Source of the DNA: Enterococcus ureasiticus
GTDB lineage: Bacteria; Bacillota; Bacilli; Lactobacillales; Enterococcaceae
Reading direction: 5' to 3'
Length of the DNA: 64,000 bases
Assembly (NCBI RefSeq): GCF_001730285.1
Contig: NZ_MIJZ01000016.1
Span: forward strand, 1 to 64,000
Notes under the pieces: model-generated
Told to the model about the DNA's origin: nothing
What the model saw: only the letters and a program-made list of their open reading frames with translations
Database searches by the model: none
Translations under genes and position numbers: made by a program
Part shown: in pieces, positions 8,316 to 15,709 of the stretch
Layout: each line of letters begins with the position of its first letter
Position numbering within the stretch: the stretch's first letter is position 1

Positions 8316-8696
8316 TCATCGTTTTTTAGAAACAATAATGTTATCCATTTTGAAATAGGTTTCAAAACCTTCTTGATTACGGAGATAAACTTGATTCTTC
8401 AAAACTTCGATATAAGGTGTTTCCAAGAAAATCGTCACAACAAGTTGTTCCAGCTTCCGCATAAGTTCCGCTCTTTTTGGAGATGCTAGACACTCTAAAA
8501 GTAGCTCATCTGATTTTTCTACAAGCACGACTTCTTTACCTCGCTCAGCTAAATCGATTGCAATCAGACATTCCAATACGCCACTACCCATAATCAAAAT
8601 GCGTTCATCCAACTGATTTTCTGATACTTCCTGTATTTCTTGTTCCCCCGATGAAAGCTGGTACAAATGACATTCTTTAAATCCTGTAAAACTCAT
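8316..8696 (-). CDS. Stand-alone dinucleotide-binding fragment, old-yellow-enzyme C-terminal type
   Basis: The 126-residue protein contains a Rossmann start, ILIMGSGVLECLIAIDLAER followed by GKEVVLVEK, like the FAD/NAD(P)-binding C-terminal part of NADH:flavin oxidoreductases of the 2,4-dienoyl-CoA reductase type. The TIM-barrel catalytic part and the second nucleotide domain are missing. The usual glycines are partly replaced (GSGVLEC). A GAGGTG site lies before the ATG, and the ABC-F gene ends 11 bases upstream, so translation is plausible. It may be a decayed gene that is still expressed, or a small protein with a new role. Confidence 0.55.
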   Translation of the reverse strand: MSFTGFKECHLYQLSSGEQEIQEVSENQLDERILIMGSGVLECLIAIDLAERGKEVVLVEKSDELLLECLASPKRAELMRKLEQLVVTIFLETPYIEVLKNQVYLRNQEGFETYFKMDNIIVSKKR

Positions 8697-8707
8697 CTCA
8701 GCTCACC

Positions 8708-10255
8708 TCATTGCTTAATAAGATGTTTATCAGCAACAACATAAACATGATCTGCTACAGGAGAATAAAACTGTTCATCATTTGAAATCAACAAGACACT
8801 GCCTCTAAACGATTTTAACGCCTCTTGTAGCGCTTTTCTTGAATCGACATCTAAATGATTGGTTGGTTCGTCTAAGATCAAGAAATTACTTGGTTGCATC
8901 GTTAAATCGCACAACTTCACTTTTGATTGTTCCCCACCACTCAACATGTAAAGATTTTTTGAAGCAATTTCTCGTTTCAAACCACATTTAGCTAGTTCTC
9001 GGCGTACATCTTCATAGGTCAGCTTCGTGTATTTGTTTGCTAACGCTTCGATCGGTGTCCATTCTGTCTTTTCCCATTCGATTTCTTGTGAATGGTAGCC
9101 CACAACAACTTGAGGTGAAAATTGAGCTTTTCCAGAAATCGCCGGTACTATTGATAGGAGTGTTTTCACTAATGTAGATTTACCTAAACCGTCTGCGCCA
9201 GTGATCACTATTTTCTCTCCTTTTTTTACTTGTAGGTCGCGCACAGTAAGCAATGATTCTTTGTAGCCAACGCTCAATTCATCGATCATCATGACATTTG
9301 GCGAACTTTGAGGCATTAATTTAAAAGAGAAATTCGATTTGATTTTCTTCTCAGGCTCTTTCAGGCGATCCATCTTTTCTAAATGTTTTCTTCTACCTTG
9401 GGCCATTTTGGTTTTGATCCCCGCAATATTTTTTTGTATAAAGGCTTCGGTTTCTTTTATTTTTCGTTGTTGCGCTTCAAATTGACTTTGGTAAGCTTCT
9501 GATAAATGCGCTTTTTGTTTTAAGAAATCGGTGTAATTACTGTGGTATTTTTTGATCGAACCAAAATCGATATCACAGATACATGTAGCGATGTTACTTA
9601 AAAAATCTGTATCGTGAGAAACGATGATAAAAGCATTCTCGAAAGCATTTAAATACTCTGTCAGCCATTCGATATGTTCTTGATCTAAATAGTTCGTTGG
9701 TTCATCTAAGATCAAAACAGATGGTTTTTCCAATAAAAGTTTAGCTAAAATGACTTTTATTTGATCCCCACGATTTAATGAGCTTAGTGTTTGATCGGCA
9801 TCACCATCACTGATACCAAGCCCTGTTATTGCTTTATTGATATCGTTTTCGACTTGATAAAATCCTTTGATTTCTAATTGTTCTTGATAGGTTGCAGCTC
9901 TTGTTAATAATTGATCATCGCCTGTCTCACCATATTTTTCGTAAAGTTTCAACATCTCTTTTTCTGTGTTAAATAAGTCTTGATAGGCTGAGGTTAAAAA
10001 TTCATTGATCGTAAGTGATTGATCCATATCTACATACTGGTCTAAATAGCCTAAAGTAGCCGCAGGATTCCATGAGATCGCACCCGCATCTGGCAAAACA
10101 GTGCCTAAAAGCATCTTTAATAAGGTACTTTTACCTGCACCATTTTTACCGACGATGCCCATATGTTCATTGCTTCTTAGGGTAAATGAGCTGTTTTCAT
10201 AAAGCTGTTTATCTGGTACTGCATAAGTTAAATCTTTGACTTGTAATAATTCCAT
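8708..10255 (-). CDS. ABC-F family ATPase, probable ribosome-protection or translation factor
   Basis: The 515-residue protein has two ATP-binding cassettes and no membrane segment, the ABC-F plan. Walker A motifs are GKNGAGKST (about residue 36) and GADGLGKST in the second half; both halves have ILDEPTN Walker B motifs. The second signature is LSGGEQ, but the first is degenerate (LNRGDQ instead of LSGGQ). The charged linker between the cassettes (about residues 240-300) would reach into the ribosome. ABC-F proteins either protect ribosomes from antibiotics or tune translation. A leader peptide, promoter and terminator-like hairpin upstream suggest drug-inducible attenuation, as known for vga/lsa/vmlR-type genes. 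The start follows AAGAGGAAA; an in-frame extension to 10324 runs into the hairpin. Confidence 0.88.
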   Translation of the reverse strand: MELLQVKDLTYAVPDKQLYENSSFTLRSNEHMGIVGKNGAGKSTLLKMLLGTVLPDAGAISWNPAATLGYLDQYVDMDQSLTINEFLTSAYQDLFNTEKEMLKLYEKYGETGDDQLLTRAATYQEQLEIKGFYQVENDINKAITGLGISDGDADQTLSSLNRGDQIKVILAKLLLEKPSVLILDEPTNYLDQEHIEWLTEYLNAFENAFIIVSHDTDFLSNIATCICDIDFGSIKKYHSNYTDFLKQKAHLSEAYQSQFEAQQRKIKETEAFIQKNIAGIKTKMAQGRRKHLEKMDRLKEPEKKIKSNFSFKLMPQSSPNVMMIDELSVGYKESLLTVRDLQVKKGEKIVITGADGLGKSTLVKTLLSIVPAISGKAQFSPQVVVGYHSQEIEWEKTEWTPIEALANKYTKLTYEDVRRELAKCGLKREIASKNLYMLSGGEQSKVKLCDLTMQPSNFLILDEPTNHLDVDSRKALQEALKSFRGSVLLISNDEQFYSPVADHVYVVADKHLIKQ

Positions 10256-10304
10256 TATATTTTCCTCTTTCGTGTAGTTTCCCTGATTTTTACTAAAGAA
10301 CATA

Positions 10305-10337
10305 CAAAAAAGACCCATAGACAAAATGTCTAGGGCC
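10305..10337 (-). terminator. Attenuator-like terminator in the ABC-F leader
   Basis: On the minus strand GGCCCTAGACA pairs with TGTCTATGGGTC and is followed by six T, about 50 bases before the ABC-F start and well after the promoter. A terminator between a promoter and its gene suggests control by premature termination. Confidence 0.65.
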
Positions 10338-10452
10338 TTTTTAATCTATATATCCTTCAGTAAATGAGCATACAAAAAGCATAGCAAAAATCTGCTATTT
10401 CTTTAGTATACTAAATTTACTGATGAATAAGAAAAGCTCTTAAGCTTTTCGA

Positions 10453-10524
10453 TTAAGCTCCATACAACACTTCATCAAAAATAAGTTGTAGGGAGCTAAG
10501 AGTTGAAATAAATAATACGTACAT
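10453..10524 (-). CDS. Leader peptide upstream of the ABC-F gene
   Basis: A 23-codon frame begins ATG-TAC-GTA (MYVLFISTLSSL) and ends at TAA 10453-10455. GAGGAAGG lies eight to nine bases before the ATG, inside a small hairpin (AACACCT-GAGGA-AGGTGTT). The 3' half of the frame can pair with itself (AGCTCCCTACAAC with GTTGTATGGAGCT), so a ribosome stalled early would change the RNA fold. This matches the layout of leader peptides that control antibiotic-resistance ABC-F genes, but induction is inferred. Confidence 0.6.
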   Translation of the reverse strand: MYVLFISTLSSLQLIFDEVLYGA

Positions 10525-10547
10525 TTGAAACACCTTCCTCAGGTGTT

Positions 10548-10576
10548 ACTCTACCATTTTGGAAAAAAATAGTCAA
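10548..10576 (-). promoter_or_regulatory. Sigma-A promoter of the ABC-F leader
   Basis: TTGACT (10571-10576) and TAGAGT (10548-10553) are spaced by 17 bases on the minus strand. Transcription would begin close to the leader-peptide ribosome binding site. Confidence 0.7.
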
Positions 10577-10660
10577 ATCCAGATAAAATAAGGCTAAATT
10601 ATCGTTGTTGCTATTCATTTAAGAACACTATACACTAAGAAAAAACAAAGGAGTCTCATT

Positions 10661-11590
10661 ATGAAAATCGAACGCTTACTAGGAATCTTATTTTACATTC
10701 TTAATCGTGACCGTGTTAGTGCAACCAGACTTGCAAAAGAATTCAACGTTTCACGCCGAACAATCATTCGAGATATCGATACACTTTCTTTAGCAGGTGT
10801 CCCAATCTATGCTGAGGTCGGTGTAAATGGCGGTTACGCCATCAATCCAGACTATCAAGTCAGTAATAAAATAATTGACCAGACCAATGCTGATTATCTG
10901 TTACTTGCTTTAGAAAGTTTAAAAAGTGTCTACGGCACTAAAAAAGTCAATGATACTTATGAAAAAATCAAAGCGGTCTATGCTCTTCCAGATGATCAGA
11001 CACTATTAGAAATCGATTTTTCAGTCGTAAATGAAAATAGTTCTGTAATAGAAAATATCGCGCTATTAAAAAATGCCGTTCAAGAAAAAAAGGCTGTTTC
11101 TTTCGATTATATCAATCTCAAAAAAGAAAAAAGTCATGTCACCATCGATGCACTTCATGTCTTTTATAAATGGTATGCGTGGTACCTTTTAGGCTATAAT
11201 CAGGAAAAACAAGAATGCCGTATGTATAAAATCATCCGACTCAGAAACTTAAATGTTCAATCTGAACAGTGGCAAAACGACTATGATGTAGCTGATTTAA
11301 TGCAAAAACACGTCGAACAGCAACACACGGATGTACAATCCATAATTATTGAATACCAAAAAGAAAGCCAAATCCTTATAGAAGAATATTTTCAAGGCGA
11401 AACGCTCAATGAGTCGCCCACAACGCGGACAATTGAACTAAAAATGAGAGAAAACAACTTTATGTTATTTTCTCTGCTCTTAGGTTTTGGTGATCAGATC
11501 AAGGTCTTAGCTCCTGCTTCATTTGCTGAAAAAATAAAAACTCATTTAGAAGCAACCTTACAAAACAATTACCCAAACAGTGACAGATAG
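10661..11590 (+). CDS. WYL-domain transcriptional regulator (YafY type)
   Basis: The 309-residue protein has an N-terminal winged helix (residues 1-60, ATRLAKEFNVSRRTIIRDID), then a WYL domain (about 130-215, with WYAWYLLGY) and a C-terminal WCX-like extension. Such proteins sense nucleic acid or small ligands and repress or activate nearby genes. It is divergent from the ABC-F leader and precedes the DJ-1 gene in the same direction, so either could be its target. AAAGGAG precedes the ATG. A hairpin overlaps its stop codon. Confidence 0.88.
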   Translation: MKIERLLGILFYILNRDRVSATRLAKEFNVSRRTIIRDIDTLSLAGVPIYAEVGVNGGYAINPDYQVSNKIIDQTNADYLLLALESLKSVYGTKKVNDTYEKIKAVYALPDDQTLLEIDFSVVNENSSVIENIALLKNAVQEKKAVSFDYINLKKEKSHVTIDALHVFYKWYAWYLLGYNQEKQECRMYKIIRLRNLNVQSEQWQNDYDVADLMQKHVEQQHTDVQSIIIEYQKESQILIEEYFQGETLNESPTTRTIELKMRENNFMLFSLLLGFGDQIKVLAPASFAEKIKTHLEATLQNNYPNSDR

Positions 11591-11602
11591 TTGTCACTGT
11601 TT
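11575..11602 (+). terminator. Small terminator between the WYL regulator and DJ-1 gene
   Basis: AAACAGTGACA pairs with TGTCACTGTTT around a loop that includes the regulator's stop codon; ATTG follows. Confidence 0.55.
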
Positions 11603-11671
11603 TATTGTTACAATACATTTAAACCACCGCACTTTATAAAGTAGCAACGGTGTAAAGAAAGGATGTTTCAA

Positions 11672-12298
11672 ATGAAATCAATTGTTTATGTTTATATTTT
11701 AGATACTATGGCAGACTGGGAACTAGGCTATATCACAGCGGCAATCAACACAGCAGCTAGTTATAATCAAACAACTCCGGTTTATTCTATTCAGACAGTC
11801 AGCCTTACAAAAGAGCCTATCCGCACATTAGGAGGTTTAACGATCATTCCAGATTGTTCTATTGATGAGATCAATGAACGTGCCCTAGCAGCATTATTAT
11901 TGCCTGGAGCAAATACTTGGAACGAAGCAAAACATCAAACGATTTTGCACAAAGCAGAAGATTATCTAAATGCTGGAATCCTAGTCGCTGCCATTTGTGG
12001 TGCAACACTTGCCCTTGCTGACTTAGGCTTACTGAATAGCCGTCTGCATACAAGTAATTCAAAAGAATTTCTAACTACTTTTTCTAGTCACTACACAGGT
12101 AACACTTTCTATCAAAATACTTTATCGGTAGCTGACCGCCATTTGATTACAGCAAGTTCGGCTGGTTCCTTATTATGGGCTAAGCAAATCATGGATTACT
12201 TAGACGTTTTATCAAAACCAATGCTCGAAGCTTGGTATAATTATCATGCAACAGGTGATCCTAAATACTACACCGAATTAATGACCTCTACTCAATAA
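11672..12298 (+). CDS. DJ-1/PfpI family protein
   Basis: The 208-residue protein has the DJ-1/PfpI fold with the nucleophile elbow AAICGAT (Cys) and a preceding ALLLPGAN strand-loop. Members act as glyoxalases, deglycase-like stress proteins, amidases or regulators; there is no AraC-type DNA-binding domain here. I prefer the ATG at 11672, nine bases after AAAGG, over the upstream in-frame ATG at 11663, which lies next to that site. The WYL regulator upstream reads in the same direction and may control it. Confidence 0.85.
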   Translation: MKSIVYVYILDTMADWELGYITAAINTAASYNQTTPVYSIQTVSLTKEPIRTLGGLTIIPDCSIDEINERALAALLLPGANTWNEAKHQTILHKAEDYLNAGILVAAICGATLALADLGLLNSRLHTSNSKEFLTTFSSHYTGNTFYQNTLSVADRHLITASSAGSLLWAKQIMDYLDVLSKPMLEAWYNYHATGDPKYYTELMTSTQ

Positions 12299-12318
12299 CT
12301 AATCAACCAAACTAAAGA

Positions 12319-12366
12319 TAAAAGGATAGAAAGTAAACTCTATGAGTCGACTCCTATCCTTCTTTT
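12319..12366. terminator. Terminator between convergent genes
   Basis: AAGGATAG and CTATCCTT pair, followed by CTTTTG on the plus strand and T-rich DNA on the minus strand. It serves the DJ-1 gene and possibly the FUSC-type gene. Confidence 0.6.
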
Positions 12367-12367
12367 G

Positions 12368-12922
12368 TTATAACTCATCCGTTTTATTTCTTTTATCAAC
12401 ATTTACACTCTTTCTTAAGTCTTTCAAAATATGTGATTTTTTAGGTTCAAATAAGAAATTCACCAAAACAGCCATTAATGTCCCGACAAGTGTTGCAAGT
12501 ATTCGCTGTAAAACATAGTTTTTATCATTTACAGGTGCAACGAGCGTCATTGTGATCAATGTCATTACAGAGCCTCTCACTGTAATCGGACTTTTCACAC
12601 CACCAGAAATCGTTACAGTAAGAAAAATGAGTAATGGGATAAAAATAAGTCTGGATAATCCTTCATCCGTTAAATGATTTTGGATCAACAAATAAACCGT
12701 GCCAAAAAAACAACCGATTGCAGTACCGAGCATACGATACCTTGCAAAGATCCAGACATCAACTGTTTTCGGGTAAATTCCAAAAGCTGCTGTACTTGAC
12801 GAAATCATCATTAAACTTGTATTGTCGGGATTCCCAACAACGGTATAAAAGGCAATGCACATAAACACAACAGCTGCCATTTTAATTGTTCTCTGTTCAA
12901 TATGTATTTTGGTAAATCTCAC
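12368..12922 (-). CDS. FUSC/aromatic-acid-exporter-like membrane protein
   Basis: The 184-residue protein has about five or six hydrophobic segments followed by a basic cytoplasmic tail (FEPKKSHILKDLRKS). The pattern, including TIKMAAVVFMCIAFY near the N-terminus and VNFLFEPKK at the end, matches the N-terminal membrane half of FUSC/ArAE (DUF939-like) proteins. The cytoplasmic domain found in longer members is missing. Translation starts at GTG after AAGGTG. The phosphatase gene ends 53 bases upstream on the same strand, so the two may form an operon. Confidence 0.7.
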   Translation of the reverse strand: MRFTKIHIEQRTIKMAAVVFMCIAFYTVVGNPDNTSLMMISSSTAAFGIYPKTVDVWIFARYRMLGTAIGCFFGTVYLLIQNHLTDEGLSRLIFIPLLIFLTVTISGGVKSPITVRGSVMTLITMTLVAPVNDKNYVLQRILATLVGTLMAVLVNFLFEPKKSHILKDLRKSVNVDKRNKTDEL

Positions 12923-12975
12923 GTTACTTTCACCTTCTAAATTTTATCTCTATTCCGCTTTAGACATTTAACAAC

Positions 12976-13728
12976 TCACTTAAGATAAATCTTACGTAAC
13001 TGAGCGATTTTTTCATCTGAAAAATTTAACACTTGCGTTACATATGTATGAAAACTGCCATATTCTTGATCGATTGTTGCAAAAGCTGTGTCTAAATATG
13101 TTTTTTTCACTTCTAACATCTGCTTGAGTTGATCCATTTGTACATCAGAAAGTTGATAGGATGTTTCTAATTGTTCCTGTAGCTTGTTATTAGCCTCTCT
13201 ACGCATTTTATTCGTTAGTAAATAATCTTGGTAAATAGCCTCTTTCGATACCCCTAACACGCTTAAAACTAACGCTGACGCAAAACCCGTTCGATCTTTT
13301 CCAGCAGAACAGTGAAAAACCAATGGCTCTCCTTGTATCTCAAGCAATAGCTCTAAAAATGTTTGATAGCCTTTCTGTGCTGAATCCAACAAAACGAGAT
13401 TTTTATAGATAGCCTCCATCATTTCATCTGCTGGAATCGTTGCTGTCATCATACTTTCGATACTGCCATTCTCGTCCATACTATCAGCCAATACATTGAT
13501 CGGGACATATTTGACCCTCTCCATAACGGTGTCAGGCTGACTTTTTTTCTCCTCTTCACTGCGAAAATCAACAATCACTTTTAGTTTACAATCTTTCGTT
13601 AAAAAAAGTTGTTCTGTTTGAGTTAATTCAGTTAAACTGCCACTTCGAAACAATTGTTGCTTATTCACTTTTTTATCATTAAAAGCACACTTGCTACCAA
13701 TATCTCTAAAATTCGTAATCGTGTTCAT
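12976..13728 (-). CDS. Tyrosine-protein phosphatase (PTP-like, Y_phosphatase3)
   Basis: The 250-residue enzyme carries the C-x5-R active-site loop HCSAGKDRTG (Cys140, Arg146) and the N-terminal FRDIG and LFRSGSLTELT motifs typical of the LipA/MptpB-like group in Firmicutes. Such enzymes remove phosphate from tyrosine, and sometimes from Ser/Thr or phosphoinositides. No signal peptide is seen, so it should be cytoplasmic. TGGAGGA precedes the ATG. Confidence 0.9.
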   Translation of the reverse strand: MNTITNFRDIGSKCAFNDKKVNKQQLFRSGSLTELTQTEQLFLTKDCKLKVIVDFRSEEEKKSQPDTVMERVKYVPINVLADSMDENGSIESMMTATIPADEMMEAIYKNLVLLDSAQKGYQTFLELLLEIQGEPLVFHCSAGKDRTGFASALVLSVLGVSKEAIYQDYLLTNKMRREANNKLQEQLETSYQLSDVQMDQLKQMLEVKKTYLDTAFATIDQEYGSFHTYVTQVLNFSDEKIAQLRKIYLK

Positions 13729-13759
13729 ATTATTCCTCCAATAATTAACCTAATTTGCT

Positions 13760-13815
13760 AAAAAATCCCTGTCAAAGAATTTATTTGGTTTGATTCAACC
13801 AGAGTCGACAGGGAT
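13760..13815 (-). terminator. Terminator after the lipoprotein gene
   Basis: ATCCCTGTC pairs with GACAGGGAT around an inner GGTT/AACC hairpin, followed by TTTTTT on the minus strand. Confidence 0.75.
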
Positions 13816-13825
13816 AAACGAGTAT

Positions 13826-14485
13826 TTATTTTTTTAGAGTGAGTGGTAAATTCACATCATATTCATGATCAACAGTACCTAGATCCTTGTCTTTTCCACC
13901 ATATGTTCCATCAAATGTTAAGTGGATTTCTTTGATTTCGTCGATTTTGTCCATTTCTTCAAATTTGAAAAAGACATGCCCATCTTTTTCTTCACCCTTT
14001 GCAAAGAAATCATCCCAGTAATCAGAGAAATGTTCTCCGTCGATTTCTTCACCATTTTCCAGCACTAAGGTTGCTTTTCCTGGATGGATATGAAGATCTT
14101 TGTTGTCTTCATTGTTGTGAAGTTTAAAGTCCAAGGCTAATAGTCCTTTGTATTCATGGTCTTCGTTATCTTTGTATTTTTCAACTTCTACAATTTTCGC
14201 TTTATCGATTGATAATTTAACTCCCGACCAGCTATCATCTGACCAATCCGTGTCAAAGGTTGCTTTATCAATAACAAGTGCGTCCTTATTTCCGAATTCA
14301 ATTTGCTTAAACTCACCGTCTTCACTTAAAGCGTATGTATCTTCTTTAATCGAACCATCAGCTGTTTCTGATGAACTTACCAAGTCCTCGTTGATAATTT
14401 TTCCTTCTTGTTTAGAACATGCGCCCAAACTGAATAAAACAGCCGCTGAAGCTAACACTAATCCTGTTAATTTAATCTTGTTCAT
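13826..14485 (-). CDS. Lipoprotein, unknown function
   Basis: The 219-residue protein has a lipoprotein signal peptide (MNKIKL, hydrophobic core, lipobox LGAC), so Cys at about residue 23 should be lipidated and the protein held on the outer face of the membrane. The mature part is acidic and rich in Asp, Glu and Lys, and looks like an Ig-like beta domain similar to DUF4352/DUF5067 lipoproteins; I cannot assign it firmly. The ATG at 14485 follows GAGGTG by six bases. It is monocistronic, with its own terminator. Confidence 0.8.
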   Translation of the reverse strand: MNKIKLTGLVLASAAVLFSLGACSKQEGKIINEDLVSSSETADGSIKEDTYALSEDGEFKQIEFGNKDALVIDKATFDTDWSDDSWSGVKLSIDKAKIVEVEKYKDNEDHEYKGLLALDFKLHNNEDNKDLHIHPGKATLVLENGEEIDGEHFSDYWDDFFAKGEEKDGHVFFKFEEMDKIDEIKEIHLTFDGTYGGKDKDLGTVDHEYDVNLPLTLKK

Positions 14486-14826
14486 AATTTGCACCTCTTC
14501 TATATTTTTATAAGATGGATCAAAGCAATTTTCCTGTTTGTATTGCTTGGGTAAAACGTTTTTTGACTCTTTATAGTGTATTGGTTTCTATTTAATCTTT
14601 TCCGGTGTAATTATTGTCCTCCCTTTCTTTTGTTAACCCTATTTTACCTCTGATTATTTTTAATTTTTTCTTCGATGTTGTCTGTTCATACGACTTAATT
14701 GGAAAAAAAATATTTTTAAGATACCAGACTCTTTTTGATACCGATTTTGTGTTTCTTATTTATTTTCAATCAAATCTTACTAGATATATAATAGGGACAA
14801 AGAATAAATTCCATCCGGAGGCAAAT

Positions 14827-15414
14827 ATGACCAAATTACCCAGCATCGGCAAACCTGCTACTAATGCACTTCATTCGATTGGTATTACAACGCTTGAACA
14901 AATTAGCTTGCTAGACAGAGCTAATCTTTCAAAACTACATGGTGTAGGACCTAAAGCAATCAGCATTTTAGAAAAATCTTTGGCTGAGCACAAGTTATTC
15001 TTTCAAGATTCCCCAAAGGATACATCATTGCCAAAGTCTGATTTTACAGTCCTTTGTTCTTTGAATTGCGACAATGCCCCAAAACGTAGAATGATTCGCG
15101 ATTACATTGTTGCTGCAGCTTCTGGGAATCAATATTTACTAGAATCTATGCTATCTGACTCATTTCGTTGTATCATTCCTAATAAGAAAGCCATTGAAGA
15201 TAAAAATACGTTTATCGCAATGCTACTCAAAGAAAAAATAGAGATTGGCTCCCTCGATATTCAATCTATTTTAACTCATGGAAAAGAAGGGGCAGCTCAT
15301 GGGATCATCACAACTAAAGCAGGTGCTAAAATTTATTTTTCAATTATTATACGATTTAAAAGCAATCAAAAAGATGCACTGATTTCTGAAATTACTTCTT
15401 TTGTGATTCAATAG
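14827..15414 (+). CDS. Helix-hairpin-helix protein with SnoaL/NTF2-like domain
   Basis: The protein is 195 residues from the ATG at 14827, which follows CGGAGG; the open frame extends further upstream but without a ribosome binding site. Residues 1-55 form a helix-hairpin-helix pair (LPSIGKPATNALHSIGI and LHGVGPKAISIL), usually a non-specific DNA contact. The rest (about 75-195) looks like a cone-shaped SnoaL/NTF2-like domain (RRMIRDYIVAAASGN). Related small proteins are common in Gram-positive bacteria but their role is not established. TATAAT near 14786 may be its -10 element. Confidence 0.75.
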   Translation: MTKLPSIGKPATNALHSIGITTLEQISLLDRANLSKLHGVGPKAISILEKSLAEHKLFFQDSPKDTSLPKSDFTVLCSLNCDNAPKRRMIRDYIVAAASGNQYLLESMLSDSFRCIIPNKKAIEDKNTFIAMLLKEKIEIGSLDIQSILTHGKEGAAHGIITTKAGAKIYFSIIIRFKSNQKDALISEITSFVIQ

Positions 15415-15457
15415 AATTTTGTACTCAAGATTATTTTAGTTTTTTCATCTAATCGTA

Positions 15458-15508
15458 AAAAAAGTACTGGATCGACACTTTGTAAAGTGCCGATCCAGTA
15501 CTTTTTTA
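15458..15508. terminator. Strong bidirectional terminator
   Basis: AAAGTACTGGATCG and CGATCCAGTACTTT form a long stem with an inner CACTTT/AAGTG extension; A and T runs lie on both outer sides, so it can end transcription from either strand. Confidence 0.85.
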
Positions 15509-15628
15509 TGATTTTAAATCAAGTTCAGCAAACAATAACATACGAAAAAATCTTTTTTGCGCATCTGAAATCTTGGAAAATAGATAATAAACAACAAATG
15601 ATACAATCAGCAAAACTAGTTGTAAAAT
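15506..15628 (-). pseudogene. Possible remnant of a small membrane protein
   Basis: A frame of 40 codons on the minus strand, ending in TAA inside the terminator, encodes a hydrophobic helix (LQLVLLIVSFVVYYLF) and a basic tail. It begins directly after a TAG and has no credible start codon or ribosome binding site. It follows the spermidine-synthase-like gene, so it may be the tail of a former operon member. The rest of 15415-15709 holds only the terminator. Confidence 0.25.
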
Positions 15629-15709
15629 CTAACTCGATATATTTTCTGTCATCAGATAAATAGTTATTTTAATCTAAAAACATCTGAGGCTTGAGTATAA
15701 TTCCATCAC

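Noticed and set aside
12640-12922. Complete FUSC transporter
   Set aside because: The protein has only the membrane half, so I describe it as FUSC-like rather than a full exporter.
14614-14826. Upstream extension of the helix-hairpin-helix protein
   Set aside because: It is hydrophobic AT-rich sequence without a start signal, while CGGAGG directly precedes the ATG at 14827.
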